Assembly: GCF_014842915.1 (NCBI RefSeq)
Contig: NZ_JACYXI010000007.1
Span: 124,001 to 188,000 of the forward strand
Source of the DNA: Roseibium litorale
GTDB taxonomy: Bacteria; Pseudomonadota; Alphaproteobacteria; Rhizobiales; Stappiaceae
DNA length: 64,000 bases
Direction: 5' to 3'
A program made the position numbers and the translations under genes. Of this stretch, positions 9,064 to 18,121 are shown one piece after another (the stretch's first letter is position 1; each line of letters begins with the position of its first letter). The notes under the pieces were generated by a model. That model did not search any database. It had not been told where the DNA came from and worked only from the letters and a program-made list of their open reading frames with translations.

Positions 9064-10329
9064 ATGTCCACTGTCATTTCCATCGCCGCCCTGCTCATCG
9101 GATCCGCGCTTCTCTTACTCGCGGGCGGATTGCACGGACTGCTTTTGCCGGTCCGGGGCCTTGCCGAGGGTTTTTCCGACACGTCGCTGGGTCTTCTGGG
9201 GGCCGGTTGGGCGATGGGTTACATGGCAGGCTGCCTGCTCGTACCGGTCATCGTGAAGCGCGTCGGCCATGTCCGCTCGTTTGGCGCGCTTTGCTCGCTG
9301 GCGGGCATCACCCTGCTTTTGAACCTGCTGCTCATGAACCCGCTTGCGTGGGTGATCTTGCGGTCTCTCTCCGGATTCTGCTTCGCTGGCGCTGCCATGA
9401 TCGTGGAGAGCTGGCTGAACGAGCGGGCGACCAACGCGACCCGAGGCAAGATCTTCGGCATCTACACGATGATCAATCTCGGGGCGACGACCGCCGGTCA
9501 GATGCTGCTGACAACCGGTGACCCGAACGGCTTCACCTTCTTCGTCATTGGCTCGATCATCTATTCGCTGGCGCTGCTGCCCACCGCCCTATCCACCGCC
9601 TCAAGCCCGACGCCGCTGACCCAGGCCCGCCTGGACCCAAAGAAGCTCTGGCGTAATTCGCCGATTGCCGTGGTCGCCGTGTTTCTGGTCGGCATTTCCA
9701 ACGGCGCCTTCGGCACCCTTGGTGCTGTCTACGGACGCAGGATCGGCCTTGAAGTCTCCGATATTGCCATCATGATGAGCCTTGCGCTGCTGGCAGGGGC
9801 CCTGATCCAGATCCCGGTTGGTTTCATATCCGACCGGATCGACAGGCGTTTTGTTCTCGTCGGCCTTGCTCTTGCTGCCATGGCCCTGGGTACGGCCATC
9901 TCCATCTTCGGCGGCTCCAGCCCGGTTCTGACCATCGCGCTGATAGGCAGTTTCGGCGGCACGATCTATTCCATGTATCCGGTCATCGTGGCCCACGCCA
10001 GCGATCACGCAGACCCTGGCGACTTCCTCAAGACCAGCGGTGGCCTGCTTCTCATCTTCGGCACCGGCACCATGATCGGTCCGCTGGCCGCCGCAGGCCT
10101 AATGACAGCGACCTCGCCCGGCGCCCTGTTCCAGGTTACAGCGGCGGCGCATCTCACCATGATGCTGTTTGCCATCTGGCGCATCACCCAGCGGGCGACG
10201 CTAACCACGGAGCAGAAGACCGACTTCGTACCGGTGGTCTCGACAACCCGAATGGGTACGCTGGAGTCAGCGACGCTTGACCCCAGGACGGATCAGGAAG
10301 AAGCCATTGAAATGCAGGAAGCGAGCTGA
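9064..10329 (+). CDS. MFS transporter (YcaD-like)
   Basis: A 421-residue integral membrane protein with about twelve hydrophobic segments in two six-helix halves, split by a polar loop near residues 183-205. Recognisable MFS loop motifs are the WAMGYMAGCLLVPVIVKRVG segment after helix 2 and GFISDRIDRRFVLVG in the second half. The C-terminal tail of about 40 residues is acidic and soluble. Its resemblance is to the YcaD group, whose substrates are unknown. It is divergent from URC4 across a gap of 223 bases and converges on add with only 7 bases between stops. A role in nucleobase or nucleoside export is possible from position alone. Confidence 0.82.
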   Translation: MSTVISIAALLIGSALLLLAGGLHGLLLPVRGLAEGFSDTSLGLLGAGWAMGYMAGCLLVPVIVKRVGHVRSFGALCSLAGITLLLNLLLMNPLAWVILRSLSGFCFAGAAMIVESWLNERATNATRGKIFGIYTMINLGATTAGQMLLTTGDPNGFTFFVIGSIIYSLALLPTALSTASSPTPLTQARLDPKKLWRNSPIAVVAVFLVGISNGAFGTLGAVYGRRIGLEVSDIAIMMSLALLAGALIQIPVGFISDRIDRRFVLVGLALAAMALGTAISIFGGSSPVLTIALIGSFGGTIYSMYPVIVAHASDHADPGDFLKTSGGLLLIFGTGTMIGPLAAAGLMTATSPGALFQVTAAAHLTMMLFAIWRITQRATLTTEQKTDFVPVVSTTRMGTLESATLDPRTDQEEAIEMQEAS

Positions 10330-10336
10330 GCAAAGC

Positions 10337-11332
10337 TCAGCCGTGCCGGGCGCTGTCCAGACGAACCAGCAACCGCTGACGGGTGCCTTCATCGCAGAAG
10401 GCAGCCTGAAGCGCCGTGCGGGTGATGTCCATCTGCTCGTCGAAGCTCCACCCGAATGTCTTGGCAACGGAGGCATATTCCTTGCCGATCGTCGTGTGGA
10501 AGAACGGCGGATCATCCGAATTCAGCGTCACACGGACCCCGGCCTTGCGCAGCATGTTCACCGGGTGGAAGCGCAGAACCGAATAAACCCCAAGCGCCGT
10601 GTTCGAGCCGGGGCAGACCTCCAGGACGATCTTTTCATCGACCAGACGCTTCATCAGGTCCTTGTCCTCAATGGCCCGGACACCGTGGCCGATCCGCTTG
10701 ACCCGCAAGAACTCAAGAGCGGCAACGATGCTGTCTGCACCGCCAAATTCTCCCGCGTGAGCGGTCAAGCCGAGGCCTGCTTCTCCGGCGATACGGAACG
10801 CTTTGGCGAAATTGGCCGGATGCCCCTCCCGCTCGTCACCCGCCAGACCGAACCCCGTCACCATGGGATGTGGCGTTGCCGCGACTTCCCGTGCCACCCT
10901 TTCGACGGAAGCTGCGCCAAAATGGCGGACGCCAATGGCGATCATGCGGCCTTCGATACCCGTGCCTTCCTTGGCCGCCTCGATCCCGGCTGCAAGGCCT
11001 TCGACATAGGCGCGATAGGAAAGACCGGCAGACTGGGCATGATCAGGAGAGATGAAAATCTCTCCGTAGATCGCACCCTCCGCCGCCAGCATGCGGAAAT
11101 AGGTCTCTGAGAGAAGGGCATAGTCGGCAGGTGTCCGGAACACCGAGCTTGCAAGGTCATAAGCCTTCAGGAAGCTCGTGAAGTCGGACCAGACGTATTT
11201 ACCCTTGGCGTTGATGATCGAGGACACATCAACGCGGTATTTCTCCGCAAGGCGCTCAACCAGCGAGGGTGGCGCGGCACCCTCGATATGGCAATGCAAT
11301 TCTGCCTTTGGCACGTTGACATGCTGGATCAT
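10337..11332 (-). CDS. add: Adenosine deaminase (adenosine/adenine deaminase family)
   Basis: A 331-residue zinc hydrolase that deaminates adenosine or deoxyadenosine to (deoxy)inosine. Metal and catalytic motifs are ELHCHIEGA (His13, His15), the central HAGE with catalytic Glu, the RIGHGVR His and the C-terminal NSDDPPFF Asp pair. The first motif reads HxHIEG rather than the HxHLDG of enterobacterial Add; this variant also occurs in the related adenine deaminases, so substrate choice needs testing. It is the last gene of the nucleoside series, 104 bases after deoB. Inosine produced here would feed the purine nucleoside phosphorylase upstream. The ribosome-binding site is weak (AGAAG). Confidence 0.87.
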   Translation of the reverse strand: MIQHVNVPKAELHCHIEGAAPPSLVERLAEKYRVDVSSIINAKGKYVWSDFTSFLKAYDLASSVFRTPADYALLSETYFRMLAAEGAIYGEIFISPDHAQSAGLSYRAYVEGLAAGIEAAKEGTGIEGRMIAIGVRHFGAASVERVAREVAATPHPMVTGFGLAGDEREGHPANFAKAFRIAGEAGLGLTAHAGEFGGADSIVAALEFLRVKRIGHGVRAIEDKDLMKRLVDEKIVLEVCPGSNTALGVYSVLRFHPVNMLRKAGVRVTLNSDDPPFFHTTIGKEYASVAKTFGWSFDEQMDITRTALQAAFCDEGTRQRLLVRLDSARHG

Positions 11333-11436
11333 GGCGCTTCTGAACCGACCTTTGCGGATGAGATTCTGTAGGACTACGCGCCTTGCCGATTCCCGTCCAG
11401 CGCGTTTGCCCTTCTCGTCGTGCCCCTATGGCAGCT

Positions 11437-12657
11437 TCACAAGAAGCTGTTGCCATGCGGACCTATCGCGATGCCAAGATGTTCGGCAATGCTTTCACCG
11501 ATATCAGCATAGGTGGGCCTGCCTCCAATGCTGCGCCCCTCAAGGCCTGGACCGGTCACCAGCACCGGAACATGTTCACGGGTGTGATCCGTTCCACGCC
11601 AAGTCGGATCGCAGCCGTGGTCGGCGGTCAGGATCAGGATATCCCCTTGCCGCATCCGGGCGGTCAATTCCGGCAGCCGCCGGTCGAAGTGCTCAAGCGC
11701 TGCCGCATAGCCGGGCACGTCACGCCGGTGTCCGAAAAGGGAGTCGAAGTCGATGAAGTTGGAGAAGACGAGATCTCCGTCCCCTGCCAGGTCCATCGCT
11801 TCCAGCGTCTTGTCGAACAGGGCATCATTGCCAGCGCCCTTCAGCACCTTGGCGACGCCTTGGTGGGCAAAGATGTCGGAAATCTTGCCCACGCCGATGA
11901 CCGTCCGGCCAGCCTCCGTCAGACGATCCAGCAGCGTCAGCTCCGGGGGCAGAACCGAATAGTCGCGCCGGTTGGGTGTGCGCTGGAAATCGGCGGCAGA
12001 TGTTCCCTCAAAGGGGCGGGCAATCACCCGGCCGATGTTATAGGGATCTGCCAGCTCGCGAGTGATCTCGCAGAGTTTGTAAAGCCGTTCGAGACCGAAA
12101 GCCTCTTCGTGGGCTGCGATCTGGATGACGCTGTCCGCCGACGTGTAGAAGATCGGCTTGCCAGTGCGCAGGTGCTCTTCACCCAGTTCGGCGATGATTT
12201 CCGTGCCTGAGGCATGTTTGTCACCGAGAATGCCATCAATACCGGAAGCCGCGATGACCTTCTCGATTAACTCCGCCGGGAAGGTCGGGATGGTTTCGGG
12301 GAAATAGCCCCAGTCGAACCGGACCGGAACACCGGCAATCTCCCAATGGCCGGATGGCGTGTCCTTGCCGTTGGAAACTTCCGCCGCATAACCCCAGAGA
12401 CCTTCCGGGTCCTGATCCACCGGAAGGCCAGCAGCAGGAGACCCTGTGGATAGGAGCGCTGCAGCTCCAAGCCCCAGACGGTTCAGGTTCGGCAGGTGCA
12501 AGGGACCGGAGCGCAAGCCCTCCCGGTCGCCCTGACCGCTGGCGCAGGCGGCTGCGATATGGCCAAGCGTGTCCGACCCGGCATCCCCGAACCGGGCCGC
12601 GTCCTCTGCTCCGCCAATGCCGAAACTGTCCAAAACGCACAGGATCGCACGAGGCAT
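11437..12657 (-). CDS. deoB: Phosphopentomutase
   Basis: A 406-residue alkaline-phosphatase-superfamily enzyme converting (deoxy)ribose-1-phosphate to the 5-phosphate. Metal ligands are seen in [10 protein letters not shown] near the N-terminus and in [19 protein letters not shown] near the C-terminus; the phosphoacceptor Thr is in KDTPSGHWE. Internal blocks [15 protein letters not shown] and [11 protein letters not shown] are typical. ATG 12657 (MPRAIL) has AGGGGA upstream; a start seven codons earlier lacks one. It follows deoA by 78 bases and links the phosphorylases to deoC. Confidence 0.95.
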   Translation of the reverse strand: MPRAILCVLDSFGIGGAEDAARFGDAGSDTLGHIAAACASGQGDREGLRSGPLHLPNLNRLGLGAAALLSTGSPAAGLPVDQDPEGLWGYAAEVSNGKDTPSGHWEIAGVPVRFDWGYFPETIPTFPAELIEKVIAASGIDGILGDKHASGTEIIAELGEEHLRTGKPIFYTSADSVIQIAAHEEAFGLERLYKLCEITRELADPYNIGRVIARPFEGTSAADFQRTPNRRDYSVLPPELTLLDRLTEAGRTVIGVGKISDIFAHQGVAKVLKGAGNDALFDKTLEAMDLAGDGDLVFSNFIDFDSLFGHRRDVPGYAAALEHFDRRLPELTARMRQGDILILTADHGCDPTWRGTDHTREHVPVLVTGPGLEGRSIGGRPTYADIGESIAEHLGIAIGPHGNSFL

Positions 12658-12735
12658 GGGAGTTTCCCCTTTTGTCATGACCGGCTTGAACGCCGGATGA
12701 AGAATGGGCCGGCTTGTCTGCCGGCTCCGGATTGA

Positions 12736-14052
12736 TCAGGGCGCGATGCGGCCAACCACACAGGGTCTGTCGGTCACCTCGGCGGGCGATCCGACCTTGT
12801 AGGCACGCCGCAGCATCACCGCCGCTTCTTCCGCGTCGGCTTCCGTTGCCGCATGCACGATGGCAATCGGCGCATCCGCATCAACCGAATGGCCAATACC
12901 TGCCAGATCCGTGAAGCCGACAGACGGATCGATCACGTCGGCTGCTGCCCGCCGTCCACCGCCAAGGCCAACGACCGCGACACCGACAGCGCGCGTGTCG
13001 ATTGCCGTCACAACGCCATCCTGCTCCGGATAGACCGGCGCCACGACCTTCGCCTTCGGCAGGTAAAGTTCGGACTTTTCCATGAAGTCGGCGGGACCGC
13101 CGAGCGCAGTCACCATGCGGGCGAAGACTTCAGCTGCCTTGCCGCTTTCAAAGGCGGCGCGCATCTTGTCTTCCCCATCACTGGCCGAAGCTGCAAGACC
13201 GCCGGTTGCCAGGAGCTCGCCGCCCTGAGCGACCGTGATGTCCCACAAACGGTTGTCGATGGCCGTGCCTTTCAGGAAGTCGACGGCATTCTGCATTTCG
13301 ACCGCATTGCCCGCGGCAGAGGCCAGCGGCTCATTCATGTCGGTCAGAAGCGCCGTGGTCTTGAGCCCTGCACCATTGGCGACCAGCACCAGGCTTTCCG
13401 CCAGCGCACGCGCGTCTTCCAGCTTTGCCATGAAAGCACCGCTGCCCCATTTCACGTCCAGCACAAGCCCCTGAAGCCCAGCTGCGAGCTTTTTGGACAG
13501 GATGGAGGCGGTGATCAGATCAAGGCTTTCCACAGTCCCAGTCACATCACGAATGGCGTAGAAGCGCTTGTCGGCAGGCGCGAGATTGCCGGTCTGACCG
13601 ATGACCGCACAGCCGACTTCCTTGACCACCTTGTGAAAGAGGTCGTTGTCCGGCTGGGTCTTGTAGCCGGGGATGCTGTCGAACTTGTCCAGCGTTCCCC
13701 CGGTATGACCAAGGCCACGGCCAGAGATCATCGGCACCGCGGCACCGCAGGCGGCCAGCGCGGGGGCCAGCATCAAGGACACGTTGTCCCCGACGCCGCC
13801 GGTGGAATGCTTGTCAAGCACCGGCGCTTCGATATCGGACCAGTCCATGACATCGCCGCTGTCGCGCATGGCAAGGGTCAGGGCCACGCGTTCATCGACG
13901 CTGAGCCCCTTGAAGAACACGGCCATGGCAAGAGCGGCCACCTGGCCTTCGGTCACGCTGCCGTCGGCAAGCCCCTTCACGAAGAAGGCGATTTCTTCCT
14001 TGTCCAGCGAGCCGCCATCCCGCTTCTTGCGGATCAGTTCCTGAGGCAGCAT
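12736..14052 (-). CDS. deoA: Thymidine phosphorylase
   Basis: A 438-residue pyrimidine-nucleoside phosphorylase that splits thymidine or deoxyuridine with phosphate to the base and deoxyribose-1-phosphate. Family blocks are LDKHSTGGVGDNVSL (phosphate site), MISGRGLGHTGGTLDK (the family signature), IRDVTGTVES and LDVKWGSGAFM. ATG 14052 (MLPQELI) has GGAGAAGG upstream and follows the deoC stop by one base, so translation is probably coupled. The free pyrimidine made here can enter upp/URC4. Confidence 0.95.
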   Translation of the reverse strand: MLPQELIRKKRDGGSLDKEEIAFFVKGLADGSVTEGQVAALAMAVFFKGLSVDERVALTLAMRDSGDVMDWSDIEAPVLDKHSTGGVGDNVSLMLAPALAACGAAVPMISGRGLGHTGGTLDKFDSIPGYKTQPDNDLFHKVVKEVGCAVIGQTGNLAPADKRFYAIRDVTGTVESLDLITASILSKKLAAGLQGLVLDVKWGSGAFMAKLEDARALAESLVLVANGAGLKTTALLTDMNEPLASAAGNAVEMQNAVDFLKGTAIDNRLWDITVAQGGELLATGGLAASASDGEDKMRAAFESGKAAEVFARMVTALGGPADFMEKSELYLPKAKVVAPVYPEQDGVVTAIDTRAVGVAVVGLGGGRRAAADVIDPSVGFTDLAGIGHSVDADAPIAIVHAATEADAEEAAVMLRRAYKVGSPAEVTDRPCVVGRIAP

Positions 14053-14053
14053 G

Positions 14054-14833
14054 TCAGTATCCTTCTCCAGCCGTCTTGCCGGTTCCATCAAGAGCCCCGA
14101 TCAGCGCATCCAGCAGACCGCTTGCCCCAAAGCGGAAGGTCGAGGCAGACACCCAGTTGGCGCCCAGGATCTTGTCCGCAATCGTCAGGTAGGACGCTGC
14201 ATCCGCGACCGTGCGAATGCCGCCGGCAGGTTTGAAGCCAACGTCCTTCAAGGCTTCGCGGCGATGTTCCTCGATCACGGTCAGCATGATCTCGGCGGCT
14301 TCGATGGTGGCATTGACCGGAACCTTGCCGGTGGACGTCTTGATAAAATCTGCTCCCGCATTGACAGCAATCTCGGAGGCCATGTGGATCAGCAGCGGAT
14401 CCTTCAATTCCCCGGTTTCCAGAATGACCTTCAGGATGGCGGGAGCCGGAATAGCTGCCTTCACCCGGATGATCTGTTCCTCGGCAAAACCCTTGCGCCC
14501 CTCCATGAAGGCCCGGTAAGGCATGACGAGATCGATCTCATCCGCGCCATCACGGATCGCAGCTTCCGTCTCTGCGACGACCGCACTGGTGTCGATACCG
14601 CCTGCCGGGAAGTTGACGACGGTCGCGACCTTGACCCCGGAGCCCTTCAGCTCAGCGACGGCCTGCGCCACGAAGCGCGGCCAGATGCAGACCGCGGCAA
14701 CTGAGCCATGGACGGTGACGGCCCGCTTGCACAGGGCCGTGATGTCGGCAGCCGTGCAGTCGTCGTTCAGATTGGTGAGATCCACCAGCCCCAGAATGCG
14801 GCGGGCGGCAGAGGCAACGGCTTGATCAATCAT
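14054..14833 (-). CDS. deoC: Deoxyribose-phosphate aldolase
   Basis: A 259-residue class I aldolase cleaving 2-deoxyribose-5-phosphate to acetaldehyde and glyceraldehyde-3-phosphate. The Schiff-base lysine is Lys165 in ADFIKTSTGK; Asp101 in DEIDLVMP and the Lys of GFKPAGGIRT complete the catalytic set known from the E. coli enzyme. Its start overlaps the end of the purine nucleoside phosphorylase gene by 8 bases and its stop is one base before deoA, so this block is tightly coupled. Its substrate is the usual inducer of deo-type repressors. Confidence 0.96.
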   Translation of the reverse strand: MIDQAVASAARRILGLVDLTNLNDDCTAADITALCKRAVTVHGSVAAVCIWPRFVAQAVAELKGSGVKVATVVNFPAGGIDTSAVVAETEAAIRDGADEIDLVMPYRAFMEGRKGFAEEQIIRVKAAIPAPAILKVILETGELKDPLLIHMASEIAVNAGADFIKTSTGKVPVNATIEAAEIMLTVIEEHRREALKDVGFKPAGGIRTVADAASYLTIADKILGANWVSASTFRFGASGLLDALIGALDGTGKTAGEGY

Positions 14834-15638
14834 TTCCGATTTCCTTCACGAAACCGCGGACGAGCTGCTTCATCCGGCTCATGCCGGTCAGCGCCACGCT
14901 TTTGGTTTCGTCATGAGACAGGCCGTGGCTTTGCAGCCCCGCGCCCAGATTGGTGATGATGGACATGGCGGCAACGCGCATGCCCAGGAAGCGCGCGATG
15001 ATCACTTCCGGCACGGTGGACATGCCGACCGCATCCGCGCCAAGGGTCTTGGCCATACGGATTTCCGCCGGCGTCTCGAAGGACGGGCCGGAGAACCACA
15101 TATAGATACCTTCGGCCAGCGGATGGCCGGTTTCGGCAGCGACCTTCTGCATGACTGCCCGCAGTTCCGGATCATAGGCCGCGCTCATGTCGAGAAAGCG
15201 CTTTTCGTCTTCCTCGCCGATCAACGGGTTCATGCCGGACCAGTTGATGTGATCACTGATCAGCATCGGGCTTCCCGGGGGAACAGATTCCCGCAAGGAA
15301 CCCGCCGCATTGGTGGCCAGTAGAATATCGCAGCCCAGCTCCTTCAAGGTCTCGACCGGCGTGCGCATGATCGCGGGATTGCCGCTTTCATAGTAATGCG
15401 CGCGGCCCGCAAGGATCACCACCGGCACACCGCACAGGGTGCCCGCGACAAGCTCGGACGAGTGAGACGTGACCGTCGACACCGGAAACTCCGGCAGCTT
15501 GGCGTAGGGAATACGGACGGCGTCATCGATTTCATCAGCCAGCGATCCCAGGCCTGAACCCAGGATCATGCCGGTGCGATAGGACCCGGGACGGGCGGCG
15601 CGGACGATATCCGCGCACTCTCGGCCAAAACCGCTCAT
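14826..15638 (-). CDS. punA: Purine nucleoside phosphorylase (trimeric type)
   Basis: A 270-residue phosphorylase that splits (deoxy)inosine and (deoxy)guanosine to the free base and pentose-1-phosphate. Motifs are MILGSGLGSLAD (phosphate loop), AGRAHYYESG, LLATNAAGSL and the C-terminal MWFSGPSFETPAEIRM, VGMSTVPEVIIA and ITNLGAG typical of low-molecular-weight trimeric PNP. Asn rather than Asp near ITNLGAG suggests 6-oxopurine preference, as in that family. It is 6 bases after cdd and overlaps deoC by 8 bases. Confidence 0.93.
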   Translation of the reverse strand: MSGFGRECADIVRAARPGSYRTGMILGSGLGSLADEIDDAVRIPYAKLPEFPVSTVTSHSSELVAGTLCGVPVVILAGRAHYYESGNPAIMRTPVETLKELGCDILLATNAAGSLRESVPPGSPMLISDHINWSGMNPLIGEEDEKRFLDMSAAYDPELRAVMQKVAAETGHPLAEGIYMWFSGPSFETPAEIRMAKTLGADAVGMSTVPEVIIARFLGMRVAAMSIITNLGAGLQSHGLSHDETKSVALTGMSRMKQLVRGFVKEIGND

Positions 15639-15644
15639 GACTGA

Positions 15645-16040
15645 TCAGTCCTTTTGTTCAAGTTCAAAACCGGCGGGCAGAAGCTCCGCCATGGTGAAGC
15701 TGCGGCGGATGCCATCCAGGTTGGCGACGTGGATCACCACATCGTCACCGGAGAACTCTTTGAGCTTCTGACGGCAGCCGCCGCAAGGCGTGCAAAGAGC
15801 TGCATCGCCCACAACAACCGCTTCGGCAATCCGGCTTCCACCACCAAGGATCATCGCCGCTATGGCTCCCGCTTCAGCGCAGGTTCCTTCCGGAAAAGCA
15901 GCGTTTTCCACGTTGCAACCCGCATAGACCTTGCCATCATCGGCGAGGATTGCAGCCCCCACCTTGAACCGGGAATACGGCGCATAAGCGGCCTTCTGGG
16001 CGTTGAGAGCCGTTTCGAACAGCGTCTGTACCGCGCTCAT
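15645..16040 (-). CDS. cdd: Cytidine deaminase
   Basis: A 131-residue homotetrameric-type zinc enzyme that converts (deoxy)cytidine to (deoxy)uridine. Cys54 and catalytic Glu56 lie in GTCAEAGAI; zinc ligands Cys86 and Cys89 lie in LCTPCGGCRQ; YSRFKVGAA and GCNVENAAFPEG are also conserved. The ATG at 16040 overlaps the stop of the upstream permease as ATGA, showing translational coupling of transport and catabolism. Confidence 0.96.
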   Translation of the reverse strand: MSAVQTLFETALNAQKAAYAPYSRFKVGAAILADDGKVYAGCNVENAAFPEGTCAEAGAIAAMILGGGSRIAEAVVVGDAALCTPCGGCRQKLKEFSGDDVVIHVANLDGIRRSFTMAELLPAGFELEQKD

Positions 16041-17005
16041 GTGCGCTCCTTGAGATAGGGCACGCCCGACGCCTTGGGCGGGATTGCCTTGCCGATGAAA
16101 CCGGCCAGCAGGATCACCGTGAGGATGTACGGCAGCGCCTGGAAGAACTGCACCGGCACCTGGCCGATGCCCGGGATTTCCTGACCCTGAAGACGGATGG
16201 CAAGCGCATCGAGGAAGCCGAACAAGAGGCAGGCCCACATGGCATTACCAGGCTTCCACTTGGCGAAGATCAAGGCCGCCAGTGCGATGTAGCCGCGCCC
16301 TGCCGTCATATCCTTGATGAAGCCAGAAGACTGGGCAATGGACAGATAGCTGCCTGCGATGCCGCACAGAATTCCGCAGGCGATGACCGCACGATAGCGC
16401 AGCCATGTGACGGAAATGCCAGCCGTATCCACCGCTGCAGGGTTTTCGCCGACCGCTCTAAGGCGCAGGCCAAAGCGGGTCCGGAACAGTATCCACCAGG
16501 TCAGCGGCACCATCGCAAAGGCGATGTAGACGAGGATGTTATGGCCGGAAATCAGCTCAGAATAAATTGGCCCGATTACCGGCACATGCGCCATTTCTGC
16601 GGCAAATGGCAGTTCAATATTCCCGAAACGGCCGCCGCCGGAGAGAGAAGGCGTCCGGCCACCCTGCCGGAACCAGGTCTGGCCGAGAAGCGCCGTCAGT
16701 CCAAGCGCCAGAAAATTGATCGCTACGCCGGACACGATCTGGTTGCCACGGTTGGTAATGGACGCAAAGCCATGCACCAGCGCAAGCCCCACAGCAACGC
16801 CGGTTCCTGCCAGCAGGCCCAGCCAGGCATTCGCCGTGAGATAGGCAACCGCACCGGCACCGAAGGCAGCCCCCAGCATCTTCCCTTCAAGGCCGATATC
16901 GACCACGCCGGAGCGTTCCGAATAAAGGCCAGCCAGACAGGCCAGAAGCAGAGGGGCAGACAGGCGCACCGTGGAATCAAGAATGAGGATCAGGGTATCG
17001 AACAT
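16037..17005 (-). CDS. Nucleoside ABC transporter, permease 2
   Basis: A 322-residue membrane protein of the branched-chain/ribose-type permease family (BPD_transp_2), with about eight to ten hydrophobic segments. Diagnostic stretches are ERSGVVDIGLEGKMLGAAF near the N-terminus and the cytoplasmic coupling loop GLRLRAVGENPAAVDTAGI. It forms a heterodimer with the neighbouring permease. It starts 9 bases after that gene ends and overlaps cdd by 4 bases. Uptake of nucleosides is inferred from operon context with nucleoside enzymes. Confidence 0.92.
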   Translation of the reverse strand: MFDTLILILDSTVRLSAPLLLACLAGLYSERSGVVDIGLEGKMLGAAFGAGAVAYLTANAWLGLLAGTGVAVGLALVHGFASITNRGNQIVSGVAINFLALGLTALLGQTWFRQGGRTPSLSGGGRFGNIELPFAAEMAHVPVIGPIYSELISGHNILVYIAFAMVPLTWWILFRTRFGLRLRAVGENPAAVDTAGISVTWLRYRAVIACGILCGIAGSYLSIAQSSGFIKDMTAGRGYIALAALIFAKWKPGNAMWACLLFGFLDALAIRLQGQEIPGIGQVPVQFFQALPYILTVILLAGFIGKAIPPKASGVPYLKERT

Positions 17006-17014
17006 GGCGCGCTC

Positions 17015-18121
17015 CTATCCAGCCTGCGTTGCCGGTGTGCGGGCGAAGCTGAACATCTGCACCAGAGCTGGCCGGAACATATATTCCAGCGCTCCTGCAA
17101 ACAGGATCACGAGCCCCTGAATAACAACGATCATGTCGCGGGTGATCGCCGGCATCTCGAAGGAGAGCTCCGCGCCTCCCTGGTAGAGCATGCCGAAGAG
17201 AATGGCTGACAGAACGATTCCGACCGGATGCGCCCGTCCCATGAGGGCGACCGCGATCCCGACGAAGCCGTAGCCGGAGACAAATTCCAGCAGCAGCCGG
17301 TTCTGTGCGCCCATGATCTCGTTGATCGCCATCAGCCCGGCAAGCCCGCCGGAAATCATCATCGTGATGATGATGATGCGGACCGGAGAAATACCGGCAT
17401 AGACCGCTGCCGTCGGGTTCGCGCCAAAGGTGCGGATCTCATAGCCCAGACGCGTGCGCCAGATCAGAACCCAGACGAAAACGCAGGCCAGCAGGGCGAG
17501 GATCAGGGCAAGATTAACCTGGGAAGTGCCGAAGAAATCTCCCGGCAGCAAAGAGTCCAGCAGCGGAAGACGGCCGCCCTCTTCAAAAGTGCGGGTTTCA
17601 GGCTGCATGGAACCAGGCTTGGAAATCACGTCGACAAGCAGGTAGCCCATTAGCGCCGCACCAATGAAATTGAACATGATCGTGGTGATCACGACATGGC
17701 TGCCACGCTTGGCCTGAAGCCAAGCCGGAATGAACGCCCAAGCCGCACCGAAGACAGCCCCGCCCAGAACAGCGAACGGCAGCGTCACCCACCAGGGCAC
17801 ATAGTGATCGAGCGCCAGACAGGCTAGAGCGACGCCAAGGCCACCGACATAGGCCTGTCCCTCGCCACCGATGTTGAAGAGACCCGCGTGGAACGCCACG
17901 GCGACGGCGAGGCCAGTGAAGATGAAGTTCGTCGCGTTGAAAAGGGTAAAACCAATGCCCTCGCCATATCCCAGCGATCCCCAGATGAGGATCTTGACCG
18001 CCTCGATCGGATTTTCGCCGATCAAGAGCACCACAAGCCCGGACACGAGAAACGCAGCGGCCAGATTAATGGCCGGGATCAGTCCGAAATCGACCCAGCG
18101 CGGCAGTTGTCCTGCACTCAT
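17015..18121 (-). CDS. Nucleoside ABC transporter, permease 1
   Basis: A 368-residue inner-membrane permease of the same family as its neighbour. GLFNIGGEGQAYVGGLG and the coupling loop LGYEIRTFGANPTAAVYAGIS are typical of BMP-type nucleoside importers. The extra length relative to permease 2 comes from a longer N-terminal region and a periplasmic loop near residues 165-190. Its start overlaps the ATPase stop as ATGA. Confidence 0.92.
   Translation of the reverse strand: MSAGQLPRWVDFGLIPAINLAAAFLVSGLVVLLIGENPIEAVKILIWGSLGYGEGIGFTLFNATNFIFTGLAVAVAFHAGLFNIGGEGQAYVGGLGVALACLALDHYVPWWVTLPFAVLGGAVFGAAWAFIPAWLQAKRGSHVVITTIMFNFIGAALMGYLLVDVISKPGSMQPETRTFEEGGRLPLLDSLLPGDFFGTSQVNLALILALLACVFVWVLIWRTRLGYEIRTFGANPTAAVYAGISPVRIIIITMMISGGLAGLMAINEIMGAQNRLLLEFVSGYGFVGIAVALMGRAHPVGIVLSAILFGMLYQGGAELSFEMPAITRDMIVVIQGLVILFAGALEYMFRPALVQMFSFARTPATQAG

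Noticed and set aside
10325..10341. Small inverted repeat (gctgag-caaag-ctcagc) over the convergent MFS and add stops
   Set aside because: Only 6 bp with no T run; likely chance overlap of two stop regions, not a confident terminator.
12853..14235. 460-codon frame antisense to deoA and deoC
   Set aside because: It lies wholly opposite well-supported genes and its His- and Gly-rich translation looks like a shadow frame.
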